A model generated the notes under the pieces. That model worked only from the letters and a program-made list of their open reading frames with translations, ran no database searches and had not been told where the DNA came from. Below, in pieces: positions 1 to 7,030 of a stretch of DNA of 64,000 nt. Position 1 is the stretch's first letter. Each line of letters begins with the position of its first letter. This stretch comes from Clostridia bacterium (lineage in GTDB: Bacteria > Bacillota > Clostridia > Christensenellales > Borkfalkiaceae): NCBI GenBank assembly GCA_017545865.1, contig JAFWXO010000008.1, positions 1 through 64,000 on the forward strand, written 5' to 3'. Position numbers and translations under genes: made by a program.

Positions 1-399
1 GCCCATAACGTCACCCGCTCTGCCGAAGGTGTTGCCGATCATAAAGTCTTGCTCAACTAAATATCTGTTATAAAAATCAACGCAACCGTATAAAACGCCG
101 GCATCGTCAAACCCTTCGATAATAGCGCCGTCTTTACCCGCTTTTATGTAGTATTCTTCGGGTTTTGTTAAAACTTTTGTAGAATTTTCTTTGATGTAGG
201 GGTTATTTTCCTTAGTGCCAACGTAAATAGTATAAAACTTTTCAGTATTAGCAAAAGCGCCGTAAGGATAACAAGGCGTGTATTCAAAAGTGAAGTCAAG
301 AAGGTATTCGGTTAAAACTTCTATCGCTTTTTTTTGAACGGCGGTTTTTCTTTCGCCGTAAATAATCATAGGTGGGTTCATAGGGATTTTTTCTGCCAT
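1..399 (-). CDS. N-terminal part of a probable glycoside hydrolase-like protein (truncated by window edge)
   Basis: An open frame of 133 codons starts at the ATG at 399-397 and runs off the window, so only the N-terminus is seen. An AAGGAG ribosome site lies 6 bases before the ATG. The visible part has a motif of the GVLYGCVDFYNRYL kind. This resembles the small alpha/beta domain that precedes the catalytic barrel in alpha-glucuronidase-like and family 20-like glycosidases. No signal peptide is visible, so the enzyme would be cytoplasmic. An AraC-type regulator lies just upstream, which fits sugar utilisation. The catalytic domain is outside the window, so the enzyme class is an inference. 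Confidence 0.6.
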   Translation of the reverse strand, partial: MAEKIPMNPPMIIYGERKTAVQKKAIEVLTEYLLDFTFEYTPCYPYGAFANTEKFYTIYVGTKENNPYIKENSTKVLTKPEEYYIKAGKDGAIIEGFDDAGVLYGCVDFYNRYLVEQDFMIGNTFGRAGDVMG

Positions 400-460
400 A
401 ATTTTACTCCTTGTTTAGCAAGTTTTTGTAATTTTACTTGCACTACACTTATAGTTTACA

Positions 461-496
461 ACAAAAAAAGGTCAATGTAAATACTACCATTGACCT
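461..496 (-). terminator. Intrinsic terminator after the AraC regulator
   Basis: A perfect 9-bp stem (469-477 with 488-496) has a 10-base loop and is followed on the minus strand by seven T. It lies 12 bases past the AraC stop codon and separates that gene from the glycosidase-like gene. Confidence 0.85.
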
Positions 497-508
497 AATT
501 TTATCATT

Positions 509-1339
509 TTATTGACTTTTTGATTTGTATTTTGACGGTAACACCCCAAACTTTTCTTTAAAGCATTTTGAAAACTGAGTTGCCGATAGAAAACCACAGT
601 CAAACGCCACTTGCGTTACGCTTCGCTTTTGTTCTAAAAGTTTTCTCGCAACGGATAATCTATACACTGTTAAATACTCCGTAAAGTTAACGCCAAAGTT
701 CTTTTTGAAGTTACGGCAAAAATAACTTTGATTAAACGAAAGCGCATCCGCAACTTCTTTCGAAGTTATCTTCTCTACGTAATGCTCTTTTACAAAAGAT
801 ATAACCGCACCGCAAAAATCGGCGTTTTTAGGCTTGTTTAAATGCCTATCAAGCAACAAATTCTTTAATACGTATGCAAAAAATAGCGTTAAATACGCCC
901 TAAATTCCATTGAAAGAATTTCGCCGTCAACCCCATCGTCACGCTCGGCAAGAGAGTAAATTTTCAAAAATAAATCGGCAAGATATTTTCCGTGTTCGCT
1001 CTCGCCTTGAATATGGTGGGCAACGAGCGTCGTTTCGTTTACAAGTTTTTGAGAAATATCAGAGCCGAAAATGAGCGAGCAGTCAAAACACACGCATTTT
1101 GATATGCTTTGCTGAGTTTTATCCACCGTGAAAGAGTGAATTTCCATAGGGTTAACGCAAATTATATCGCCAGCCTTGGTGTGATATAACCTATCCCCTA
1201 TCTTTACCGTTTGATTGCCTTTTTCAAAATATAAAATTTCAAATTCGCTATGATTATGAACGTCAGTCCCGTAATTAACGCTTGAAGATATTGCAAGCGG
1301 AACGGTTTTGAAACGCTTTCTGAAAGAATCGTCAAGCAT
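509..1339 (-). CDS. AraC family transcriptional regulator
   Basis: This 276-residue protein has the usual AraC layout. A cupin-like sensor fills about residues 20-150 (HNHSEFEILYFEKG and VNPMEIHSF are typical). A double helix-turn-helix DNA-binding domain follows at about 185-275 (SKEVADALSFNQSYFCRNFKK, then QVAFDCGFLSATQFSKCFKE). It probably binds a sugar or other small ligand and activates nearby genes, the likely target being the glycosidase-like gene downstream. Its ATG lies one base after the stop of the flavin reductase-rubredoxin gene, so the two are probably translationally coupled. The ribosome site is weak, which fits coupling. The ligand is not predictable. Confidence 0.9.
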   Translation of the reverse strand: MLDDSFRKRFKTVPLAISSSVNYGTDVHNHSEFEILYFEKGNQTVKIGDRLYHTKAGDIICVNPMEIHSFTVDKTQQSISKCVCFDCSLIFGSDISQKLVNETTLVAHHIQGESEHGKYLADLFLKIYSLAERDDGVDGEILSMEFRAYLTLFFAYVLKNLLLDRHLNKPKNADFCGAVISFVKEHYVEKITSKEVADALSFNQSYFCRNFKKNFGVNFTEYLTVYRLSVARKLLEQKRSVTQVAFDCGFLSATQFSKCFKEKFGVLPSKYKSKSQ

Positions 1340-1340
1340 A

Positions 1341-1949
1341 TTAAACGGTTATCTTAGTAAAATCAGATTTCGGGTGATTGCAAAGCGGGCAAGTGAAATC
1401 ATCGGGGAGTTCTTCAACTTCTTCTTCATAACCGCAAATATTGCAACGCCATACCGTTTTCGTCGGTTTTGATTGTGGCTTGGGCTTAATGTTTGCAAAA
1501 TAGTAAGCGTACGTTGCAGACGGGTCTTCAGTTAAGTCAAACTCGTCAGTAACGTCTGCAATAAACAAGATATGAGTGCCAAGGTCAACAGTTTGCTTAA
1601 CCTTTGCCGAAATTACCGAGTTTACGCCTTTAGTTATATAGTTAACGCCGTTTGAAGCAACTTTAAAGTCTTTAAAATCTTTAAACTTGTCAACGTCACG
1701 CCCAGACTGGAAGCCAAAGTGAGTGAAAATATCGAAGCTAGCCTTTTCAGATAAAGTGGAAACGTTAAACACCCCACTTTCAAGTATCATACCGCAAGTA
1801 TAGTTTTGTTTGTTCACCGCAAGAGTTATCGCGTTTGGCGAAGTGGTTACTTGAATTGCGGTGTTAGTAATGCAACCGTTTTGTTTGTCGCCGTTTTTTG
1901 CCGTTACGACGAATAAGCCGTAACTTAACTTTCTCATAGCGTTGCTCAT
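1341..1949 (-). CDS. Flavin reductase-rubredoxin fusion (high-molecular-weight rubredoxin type)
   Basis: The 202-residue protein has an FMN-binding flavin reductase-like domain at about 1-155 (MRKLSYGLFVVTAKNG near the start). A rubredoxin domain follows at about 165-202, with two CxxC knuckles (CNICGY and CPLCNHP) that ligate one iron. The same fusion is known in anaerobes such as Moorella (Hrb) and works as an electron carrier in oxygen or nitric oxide detoxification with flavodiiron proteins. No flavodiiron protein is present in this window. A GGAG ribosome site precedes the ATG. The gene heads a two-gene unit with the AraC regulator. Confidence 0.88.
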   Translation of the reverse strand: MSNAMRKLSYGLFVVTAKNGDKQNGCITNTAIQVTTSPNAITLAVNKQNYTCGMILESGVFNVSTLSEKASFDIFTHFGFQSGRDVDKFKDFKDFKVASNGVNYITKGVNSVISAKVKQTVDLGTHILFIADVTDEFDLTEDPSATYAYYFANIKPKPQSKPTKTVWRCNICGYEEEVEELPDDFTCPLCNHPKSDFTKITV

Positions 1950-2060
1950 ATTAGTATCTCCAAAAAAAATTATATGTTTTATTTTAGCATAAATAACTTA
2001 AATGTCAATGATTATATAAATGAATTTATATTTTTATCGTCATATTGACTTTAAACGTTA

Positions 2061-2087
2061 AAAAACACGGCTTTGCGCCGTGTTTTT
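2061..2087 (-). terminator. Intrinsic terminator after the SGNH esterase
   Basis: A perfect 11-bp stem (2061-2071 with 2077-2087) has a 5-base loop and A- and T-rich flanks. It overlaps the TAA stop codon of the esterase gene and could act in both directions. Confidence 0.85.
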
Positions 2088-2871
2088 AGTAATCGTTAAT
2101 TCCCGAGCCGATTAGCCCCGCAGTTTTAAAATCTTCGTAGTTTTTTCTTACGATATAATCAATATAACTGTCAATAAGTTCGGCGGTAAAAATATAACCG
2201 CTGGGGTTCATATGCCCGTTTAAGTAAAAGCGTTTCATAAACTCTGCATCGTATACGGGCGCGTAGTTATAAAGGTCAATTACGTAAGAGTTATCAAAAA
2301 TTTTAGTGAGTTCGTTGAGTTGTTTTAATAACTCCACGGCAATCTCGTTTAAGTTTTCTTCCGCGCGCTTTGGGAAACTTACGAAAAAGAATTTAGCGCT
2401 TGGCTGAATTTCTTTATACCTTGCAATAATTCGAGCGTAATTACCGATAAAAGTAGGTTTGTTCTTAGTATAGTCGGTTACGTCAATATCTTCAACCGCG
2501 CCGAGTGGCATTTTTTTGTTGATTAAATCATTAACGCCAAGAGCGATAACGTAGGCTTGGCAAGCCTTTTCTTTATCCCAAAACCCGTTTTCTTCGGCAA
2601 AGGATTCTAAATACCAACTAGCCGTCATACCACCGCGAGAGAAATTATACGCGGTAAGACCGTTCTTTCTTGCGATATATTGCCCCCAAGAGTATTCATA
2701 CAAGTCGTAATACCCCCAAGTTCCATCTTCTTTTAGCATTTGGAATTCGCCTGAAGACAAACTGTCCCCAACGAAAGCAATCTTTCTAAAAACTTGAGTG
2801 TGGCTATACCCTTGAACTAAACGTTCAAGCGGTTTTTCATTTTCATTAAAATATCTATCGTAAACGTTCAT
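2086..2871 (-). CDS. SGNH/GDSL family hydrolase
   Basis: A cytoplasmic SGNH-type esterase of 261 residues. Block I is FVGDSLSSGE (about residues 33-42), with the nucleophile serine. Block III is ALGVNDL (about 110-116). The C-terminal block carries the catalytic histidine in NGHMNPSGY, but the aspartate expected three residues before it is replaced by leucine, so the triad may be altered. The substrate is unknown. The gene is divergent from pnuC and stands alone between its promoter and its terminator. It has no ribosome binding site, and its -10 box ends 6 bases before the ATG, which predicts a leaderless mRNA. Confidence 0.85.
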   Translation of the reverse strand: MNVYDRYFNENEKPLERLVQGYSHTQVFRKIAFVGDSLSSGEFQMLKEDGTWGYYDLYEYSWGQYIARKNGLTAYNFSRGGMTASWYLESFAEENGFWDKEKACQAYVIALGVNDLINKKMPLGAVEDIDVTDYTKNKPTFIGNYARIIARYKEIQPSAKFFFVSFPKRAEENLNEIAVELLKQLNELTKIFDNSYVIDLYNYAPVYDAEFMKRFYLNGHMNPSGYIFTAELIDSYIDYIVRKNYEDFKTAGLIGSGINDY

Positions 2872-2877
2872 AGTTAG

Positions 2878-2906
2878 ATTATATCACTTGCCTAAAATTT
2901 TGTAAA
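2878..2906 (-). promoter_or_regulatory. Promoter of the SGNH esterase, predicted leaderless
   Basis: TTTACA (2906-2901), a 17-base spacer and TATAAT (2883-2878), with TGA just before the -10. Only 6 bases separate the -10 from the ATG, so transcription should begin at or next to the start codon. Confidence 0.7.
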
Positions 2907-2951
2907 TAAGATAGGTTAAACTTATTTAAAGTTTATCGCTTATAAAAACGC

Positions 2952-2980
2952 TTGACTTTAATAAAAATTGAGTTTAAAAT
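2952..2980 (+). promoter_or_regulatory. Promoter of the pnuC-like gene
   Basis: TTGACT (2952-2957), a 17-base spacer and TAAAAT (2975-2980) form a good sigma-A promoter. The predicted start is near 2987, giving a leader of about 85 bases. Confidence 0.8.
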
Positions 2981-2986
2981 CTAATC

Positions 2987-3071
2987 ACTGACACCGGGTA
3001 GAAAATGCGATTGCATTGTGTAGTTCCATTAGGTCTTAGAAGGAACTATTCAATGCTTATTTTTTTGTATT
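2987..3071 (+). promoter_or_regulatory. Structured pnuC leader with terminator hairpin, candidate riboswitch
   Basis: The leader can form a long hairpin (3013-3018 with 3051-3056, and 3021-3027 with 3042-3048) followed by seven T, which is an intrinsic terminator ahead of the gene. The 5' arm of that hairpin can instead pair with AATGC at 3004-3008, as expected of an antiterminator. PnuC-type genes are often controlled by riboswitches for NAD+, thiamine or related ligands. I do not recognise a TPP aptamer here. The ligand and the aptamer class are unassigned. Confidence 0.55.
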
Positions 3072-3115
3072 ATGAACGCTTTGAAAAGAATAAATTTATA
3101 CTTTACAACTTTTGA
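3053..3115 (+). CDS. Possible 20-codon upstream ORF overlapping pnuC
   Basis: An ATG at 3053 has an AGAAGGA ribosome site at a good distance and opens a 20-residue frame (MLIFLYYERFEKNKFILYNF). It overlaps the start of the pnuC-like gene in another frame. The pnuC ATG itself has no visible ribosome site, so this frame could couple translation. It may equally be chance. It is too short for composition evidence. Confidence 0.2.
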   Translation: MLIFLYYERFEKNKFILYNF

Positions 3116-3761
3116 AAAGTTGTTATGGCTATTTTCCGTTGCGATTACGATAGCCGTCTTTTTAGCGTTCAAAAACACAAACTACGTAACGCTTGCATCT
3201 TGCATAACGGGCGTTACTTCACTTATATTTTGCGCAAAAGGTAACCCCGTTGGCATGGCGCTAATGATTATTTTTGCAACTTTTTACGGAATAATTAGTT
3301 TCGTTTGCAGATATTACGGCGAAGTTATAACTTACGTTGGTATGAGTATGCCAATGAGTGTTTTATCGCTTATTTCTTGGCTTAAAAACAGGCACACCAA
3401 AACCGAAGTAAAGGTAAAAGACGTAACGAAAAAAGATTTGTATATCTTAATAATTGCAACGATCGTTGTCACGGTTTCTTTTTTCTTTATATTAAAGGCG
3501 TTAAATACTGCAAACTTGCTCGTTAGCACCCTTTCTATCTCAACGAGTTTTATTGCCGTTTACTTTACATATAAGCGCTCGCCCTACTTTGCGCTTGCTT
3601 ATGCAGTGAACGATATAGTTTTGATAGTTTTATGGACCGTTCAATCGTTTATATCCATAACCTACGTTTCAGTTGCCGTATGCTTTACGATATTTTTAGT
3701 TAACGATTTATATAGCTACTTTAACTGGCTCAAAATGAGAAAGCGCCAATCAAAAAAATAA
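3072..3761 (+). CDS. pnuC: PnuC-type vitamin/nucleoside membrane transporter
   Basis: A membrane protein of 229 residues with about seven hydrophobic segments. The end has NDLYSYFNWLKMRKR, typical of the PnuC family of facilitators for nicotinamide riboside and related vitamins (PnuT for thiamine, PnuX for riboflavin). The family is clear; the substrate is not. The ATG at 3072 lies just after the U-tract of a terminator-like leader hairpin and lacks a ribosome site. No other in-frame start gives a full-length family member. The gene is monocistronic, since a tRNA with its own terminator follows. Confidence 0.85.
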   Translation: MNALKRINLYFTTFEKLLWLFSVAITIAVFLAFKNTNYVTLASCITGVTSLIFCAKGNPVGMALMIIFATFYGIISFVCRYYGEVITYVGMSMPMSVLSLISWLKNRHTKTEVKVKDVTKKDLYILIIATIVVTVSFFFILKALNTANLLVSTLSISTSFIAVYFTYKRSPYFALAYAVNDIVLIVLWTVQSFISITYVSVAVCFTIFLVNDLYSYFNWLKMRKRQSKK

Positions 3762-3825
3762 TTTTTGTTTTTGTCGTTAAAAAAGTAGCGTTTTTTTAAT
3801 TTATGTGATAGAATAGTATTCGCAT

Positions 3826-3901
3826 CGGGGTGTAGCGCAGCTGGTAGCGCGCGACGTTCGGGACGTTGAGGCCGCAGGTTCAAATCCTGTCACTCCGACC
3901 A
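3826..3901 (+). tRNA. tRNA-Pro (anticodon CGG)
   Basis: A complete 76-base cloverleaf. The acceptor stem is CGGGGTG with CACTCCG, the anticodon loop is TTCGGGA giving CGG, the T loop is TTCAAAT, and the 3' CCA is encoded. A TAGAAT -10-like box lies at 3809-3814. A damaged copy of its 3' half occurs at 4114-4217. Confidence 0.95.
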
Positions 3902-3936
3902 AAAAAGCAGATAGTCATTTGGCTATCTGCTTTTTT
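3901..3936 (+). terminator. Terminator after tRNA-Pro
   Basis: A 14-bp perfect stem (3901-3914 with 3923-3936) with an 8-base loop. It begins at the last base of the tRNA and ends in six T. Confidence 0.92.
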
Positions 3937-3959
3937 GCTATAAGTGATTTATACTACGC

Positions 3960-4105
3960 TTTAACGTCCTGGTAAGTCGCGCGCTAATTTTAGATAAGGG
4001 CTCTCAAAATTGTTTTTGCAAAAAAGAATTTTGGGATAAGCGAGCAATCACTTTTAAACCAAGGCGCTACCCTTTAGGGTAACGGCTGGCATCCCCAAGT
4101 GAATT
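3960..4105. repeat. Structured intergenic repeat, relative of the element at 51704-51868
   Basis: This stretch has the same plan as the element beside the BspA-like gene. GGGCTC is followed by a hairpin of A/T-rich arms (near 4007-4016 with 4030-4039), then GAGCAA, then a hairpin with CTACCC-TTTA-GGGTA (about 4066-4082). No coding frame is credible. Together with the tRNA-like remnant it fills the 3937-4213 gap. Confidence 0.55.
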
Positions 4106-4113
4106 GTGAGCGT

Positions 4114-4217
4114 GTTCGGGACGTTGAAAGCGCAGGTTCTACCCTTAGCAGGGCGCAACCCTTTTGCCCTTTGGGCATTTCCCCTAGTAGGGGAATCCCC
4201 TGTCACTCCGACCAAAA
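4114..4217 (+). pseudogene. tRNA-Pro 3'-half copy interrupted by a hairpin cluster
   Basis: Positions 4114-4139 repeat the anticodon loop to T arm of tRNA-Pro (3856-3881) with three mismatches. Positions 4199-4217 repeat its 3' end including CCA exactly (3886-3904). Between them, inside what would be the T loop, lie 59 bases (4140-4198). The 5' half of the tRNA is absent. This is either a relic of integration at the tRNA 3' end or a copy carried with the repeat. Confidence 0.6.
4140..4198. repeat. Hairpin cluster inside the tRNA-Pro remnant
   Basis: Three small hairpins stand in a row: CCC/GGG (4142-4153), TGCCC-TTT-GGGCA (4165-4177) and TTCCCC-TAGTA-GGGGAA (4179-4195). On the minus strand the module 4155-4196 matches 27364-27405 on the plus strand, with a compensatory U-A to C-G change in one stem. 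Confidence 0.7.
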
Positions 4218-4255
4218 CAAAAAGCAAGGAATTTTTGTTCCTTGCTTTTTGTTTT
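4214..4255 (-). terminator. Terminator of the aromatic amino acid operon
   Basis: An 18-bp perfect stem (4214-4231 with 4238-4255) with a 6-base loop. It overlaps the aroQ stop codon and ends in a T-rich run on the minus strand. Confidence 0.9.
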
Positions 4256-4682
4256 AAGTTCTTTGGGCAAAATATTCGATTGCTAAGCGATAACCGTCAA
4301 AACCCTTGCCAACTATTTGCTTTTCAGCATACATTGAAACATAACTGAGTTTTCTAAATTCTTCACGGGAGTGAATATCGGTTAAGTGAACTTCAACGGT
4401 TAAAAGATTTACCGCCTTTAAAGCGTCAAGTATAGCGATGCTCGTGTGCGTGTATGCGCCGGCGTTAATTATAATTCCGTCAAACTTGTCTTTTGCCTTT
4501 TGGATAATGGTTACAAGCTTTCCTTCAACGTTTGATTGCTTGATTTTTACCTTTACTCCGTTTTCCTTTGCGGAATCTTTAATAACCTTGCAAAGCGCCT
4601 TATAGCCTTGTTTTCCATAAAGTTCAGGCTCTCTAACACCAACCATATTGAGATTTGGACCGTTGAGTACTAAAAGTTTCAT
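4254..4682 (-). CDS. aroQ: 3-dehydroquinate dehydratase, type II
   Basis: A small cytosolic enzyme of 142 residues that converts 3-dehydroquinate to 3-dehydroshikimate, the third shikimate step. The family marks are NGPNLN at residues 7-12, LYG with the catalytic tyrosine near residue 22, INAGAYTHTS at about 72-81 and the histidine-bearing VEVHLTDIHSRE at about 95-106. The length is normal for type II. Its ATG overlaps the TGA of the aroE-aroK fusion by four bases (ATGA), so it is coupled to that gene. It is the last gene of the operon. Confidence 0.96.
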   Translation of the reverse strand: MKLLVLNGPNLNMVGVREPELYGKQGYKALCKVIKDSAKENGVKVKIKQSNVEGKLVTIIQKAKDKFDGIIINAGAYTHTSIAILDALKAVNLLTVEVHLTDIHSREEFRKLSYVSMYAEKQIVGKGFDGYRLAIEYFAQRT

Positions 4683-5887
4683 AACTTATTTAAAATCTCC
4701 TTTAAACACTCGTTTATATCGCCGTTATTTTGGACGGTTATATCCGAAAGATTATAAAAATCTTTTCTTTCATTATACAGCGTTTCAACGCCTTTTGCAA
4801 TAGATAAAGGTCTACCGTTAACGCTAAGAAGAGATAAATCTCTCTTTATATAAACGCTAATTGAATTTTGCTTGATAACATCTCTATTCTCTTTTGAAAT
4901 TATCGCTCCACCGCCCGTTGCGATAACTTTAGAAGATTTTATTGCAACTTCTTTTAAAACTGCCGTTTCAATCTCTCTAAACGCCTTTTCGCCCCTTTCG
5001 TTTATTATTTCAGACGGGGTTTTACCTACCGTTTTTTCAATCTCTATATCAAGGTCAATAAACTCTTTTGAGAGTTTTTCCGCCAAAAGTTTGCCTATCG
5101 TTGATTTGCCAGAAGACGGCATACCCACAAGGCAAACGTTCCTTTTATCCTTAGAAATTTTTGAAATGATTTCTTCAGTCAAAGAATAATCGTGGGTTTT
5201 ATCAAGCCATAAATCTTGAGAGCAAAGGGCTTGTTCAACGAGCATTGAAAGACCGTTTGTGTTTTTTATTCCAAGTTCTTCCGCTTGAATAAGTAGTTTT
5301 GTTTTTTGCGGATTGTAAATAAGATCGATAACCGCGGTTAAACTTTTAAAACGAGAAAGGTCGATAGGGCTATCAAAAACGTTCGGATACATACCAACGG
5401 GCGTTGCATTAACGATAACGTCAACCCCCGTTATATCGTAACAGTTTTTATAATTTATCTTAGAATTTCTTCCAACGGAAATAATTTCCTTTGCCTTTTC
5501 AATCTCACACGCGCGCTTAACGGCATTATGCGCCCCACCCGTGCCGAGAATCATAACCGTTTTATCCGTTAAAGTTACGCCTATTCTCTTTACGGAGTAA
5601 ATAAACCCGCAAACGTCGGTATTATGCCCGTGTTTTTTGCCGCCCTTTATAACAACGGTGTTTACAGCGCCAACGGCTTTTGCATCTTCGCTTATAAAAT
5701 CAAGATACGGCATCACGGTTTTTTTATAAGGAATCGTAACGTTATAACCCGAAAACTCGTTACTAAAAGCAAAATCTGCCACCATACAAGGCGTAACTTC
5801 TTTTAAAACGTAATCAAGCCCACAGTAAGCGTGAATTTCTTTTGAATAACTGTGCCCGAGTTTTTCGCCTAACAAACAATATTTCAT
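4679..5887 (-). CDS. aroE-aroK: Shikimate dehydrogenase-shikimate kinase fusion
   Basis: A 402-residue two-domain enzyme for two successive steps. Residues 1-237 are shikimate dehydrogenase: GHSYSKEIH substrate site, GYNVTIPYK with the catalytic lysine, AVGAVNTVV, a GTGGAHNAV NADP loop, and the closing NGLSMLVEQA. Residues about 245-402 are shikimate kinase: Walker A GMPSSGKST, the DLD motif, GGGA, and the RPL lid arginine. The kinase part lacks its own start site and is in frame, so the fusion is real as read. It sits between pheA and aroQ with short overlaps at both ends. Sequencing error removing a stop cannot be formally excluded, but the linker reads smoothly. Confidence 0.94.
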   Translation of the reverse strand: MKYCLLGEKLGHSYSKEIHAYCGLDYVLKEVTPCMVADFAFSNEFSGYNVTIPYKKTVMPYLDFISEDAKAVGAVNTVVIKGGKKHGHNTDVCGFIYSVKRIGVTLTDKTVMILGTGGAHNAVKRACEIEKAKEIISVGRNSKINYKNCYDITGVDVIVNATPVGMYPNVFDSPIDLSRFKSLTAVIDLIYNPQKTKLLIQAEELGIKNTNGLSMLVEQALCSQDLWLDKTHDYSLTEEIISKISKDKRNVCLVGMPSSGKSTIGKLLAEKLSKEFIDLDIEIEKTVGKTPSEIINERGEKAFREIETAVLKEVAIKSSKVIATGGGAIISKENRDVIKQNSISVYIKRDLSLLSVNGRPLSIAKGVETLYNERKDFYNLSDITVQNNGDINECLKEILNKL

Positions 5888-7026
5888 AAACTTTCTTTAT
5901 ACGCGCCAAGAAGAACGAATTTATCCGAGCCGTTATCAAGTTCGGCAAGAAGATTTCTAACTTGCGGGTCTAAAACGTCCCCTTCGAAATCAAAATAGAA
6001 ATTGAACTCGAAATCACTGCCTTCTATCGGACGAGATTCAATCTTGGTAAGGTTTAAACCGAACGCGTAGAAACGAGATACGATTTTGTTAAGAGAGCCG
6101 GGGGTGTGCGGTAAACTCGTCATAATGCTGATTTTATCCGCGCCTTTATATATGCGCATATCTTTTGCTATGCAGATGAAACGAGTGAAGTTCTTTTCGG
6201 CGTTTTGAACTCTCGGCTCAATAATTTTCAAGCCGTAAGCCGTGGCGCACTCTTTAGAACATAAAACGGCAACCGATTTATCCCCGTCTTCCATAACTTT
6301 TTTAGCGCCAACCGCCGTGTTTTCAACGGCTTCGGTTTTAACGCCTAATTTTTTGAGATATTCATTACATTGAGAAAGCGCTTGTTGATGAGAGATAACG
6401 GTTTTTATATCCTTAATATCAGCGCCACTAACACCCGCTAAACAATGGTCTATTTGAAGCCTTACGCTTTTTACGATATGGAAATCGTATTTCTTCATAA
6501 GGTCGTAAACTTCTAAAACCGAGCCTGCGGTTGAGTTTTCTATCGGTAAAACACCGTATTCACAAAGCCCTTTTTCAACGGCGTTGAACACGCCTTCAAA
6601 AGTTTTGAAATACGTTACGTCAGATATAGGAAAAAGTTTTTCCGCCGCTCTACCGCTATTTGCGCCGAGAACGCCTTGGCAAGCAACCGTTCCGTCAACG
6701 GGGAAATCAACGAGCGGATTTTTAATAATCTCGTCAAGTTCTTCCTTTACGGGCGACTTTACTTCCACGAACTTGCTTTGATAAGCCTTGCTTGAATAGA
6801 AAATCGCTTCGTAAAGTTCTTTAACGTAAATTCTAATATCTTCGGGGCATTTTTGCGAAAGGCGATAAACGATTTCTTTTTCTCTCGTTCCGTCGGTCAC
6901 CGCTTTTTGAGTTTCGGCTTTTATAAGCCCAACTTCTTTTGATAAAGCCATGCGCTCTTTGTAAAGTTCAATAATTTGGTCGTCTATGCTGTCTATTTTA
7001 GTTCTAATTTCAATTAAGTCTTTCAT
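5884..7026 (-). CDS. pheA: Chorismate mutase-prephenate dehydratase (P-protein)
   Basis: A 380-residue bifunctional enzyme of phenylalanine synthesis. An AroQ-class chorismate mutase helix bundle spans about 1-90 (IRTKIDSIDDQIIELYKERM). Prephenate dehydratase covers about 110-290 (GVLGANSGRAA, GVLPIENSTAGSV). An ACT regulatory domain lies at about 295-375 and carries the phenylalanine-binding ESRP motif. Feedback inhibition by phenylalanine is expected from the family. The gene follows aroC by four bases and overlaps the aroE-aroK start by four bases. Confidence 0.96.
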   Translation of the reverse strand: MKDLIEIRTKIDSIDDQIIELYKERMALSKEVGLIKAETQKAVTDGTREKEIVYRLSQKCPEDIRIYVKELYEAIFYSSKAYQSKFVEVKSPVKEELDEIIKNPLVDFPVDGTVACQGVLGANSGRAAEKLFPISDVTYFKTFEGVFNAVEKGLCEYGVLPIENSTAGSVLEVYDLMKKYDFHIVKSVRLQIDHCLAGVSGADIKDIKTVISHQQALSQCNEYLKKLGVKTEAVENTAVGAKKVMEDGDKSVAVLCSKECATAYGLKIIEPRVQNAEKNFTRFICIAKDMRIYKGADKISIMTSLPHTPGSLNKIVSRFYAFGLNLTKIESRPIEGSDFEFNFYFDFEGDVLDPQVRNLLAELDNGSDKFVLLGAYKESL

Positions 7027-7030
7027 AACG

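Noticed and set aside
2987..3071. TPP riboswitch before pnuC
   Set aside because: The conserved CTGAGA and GGATAATGCC-type boxes are missing, and the leader is too short.
4106..4348. 80-codon plus-strand ORF
   Set aside because: It runs through the tRNA remnant, the hairpin cluster and a terminator and ends inside aroQ on the opposite strand. It has no ribosome site or recognisable protein.
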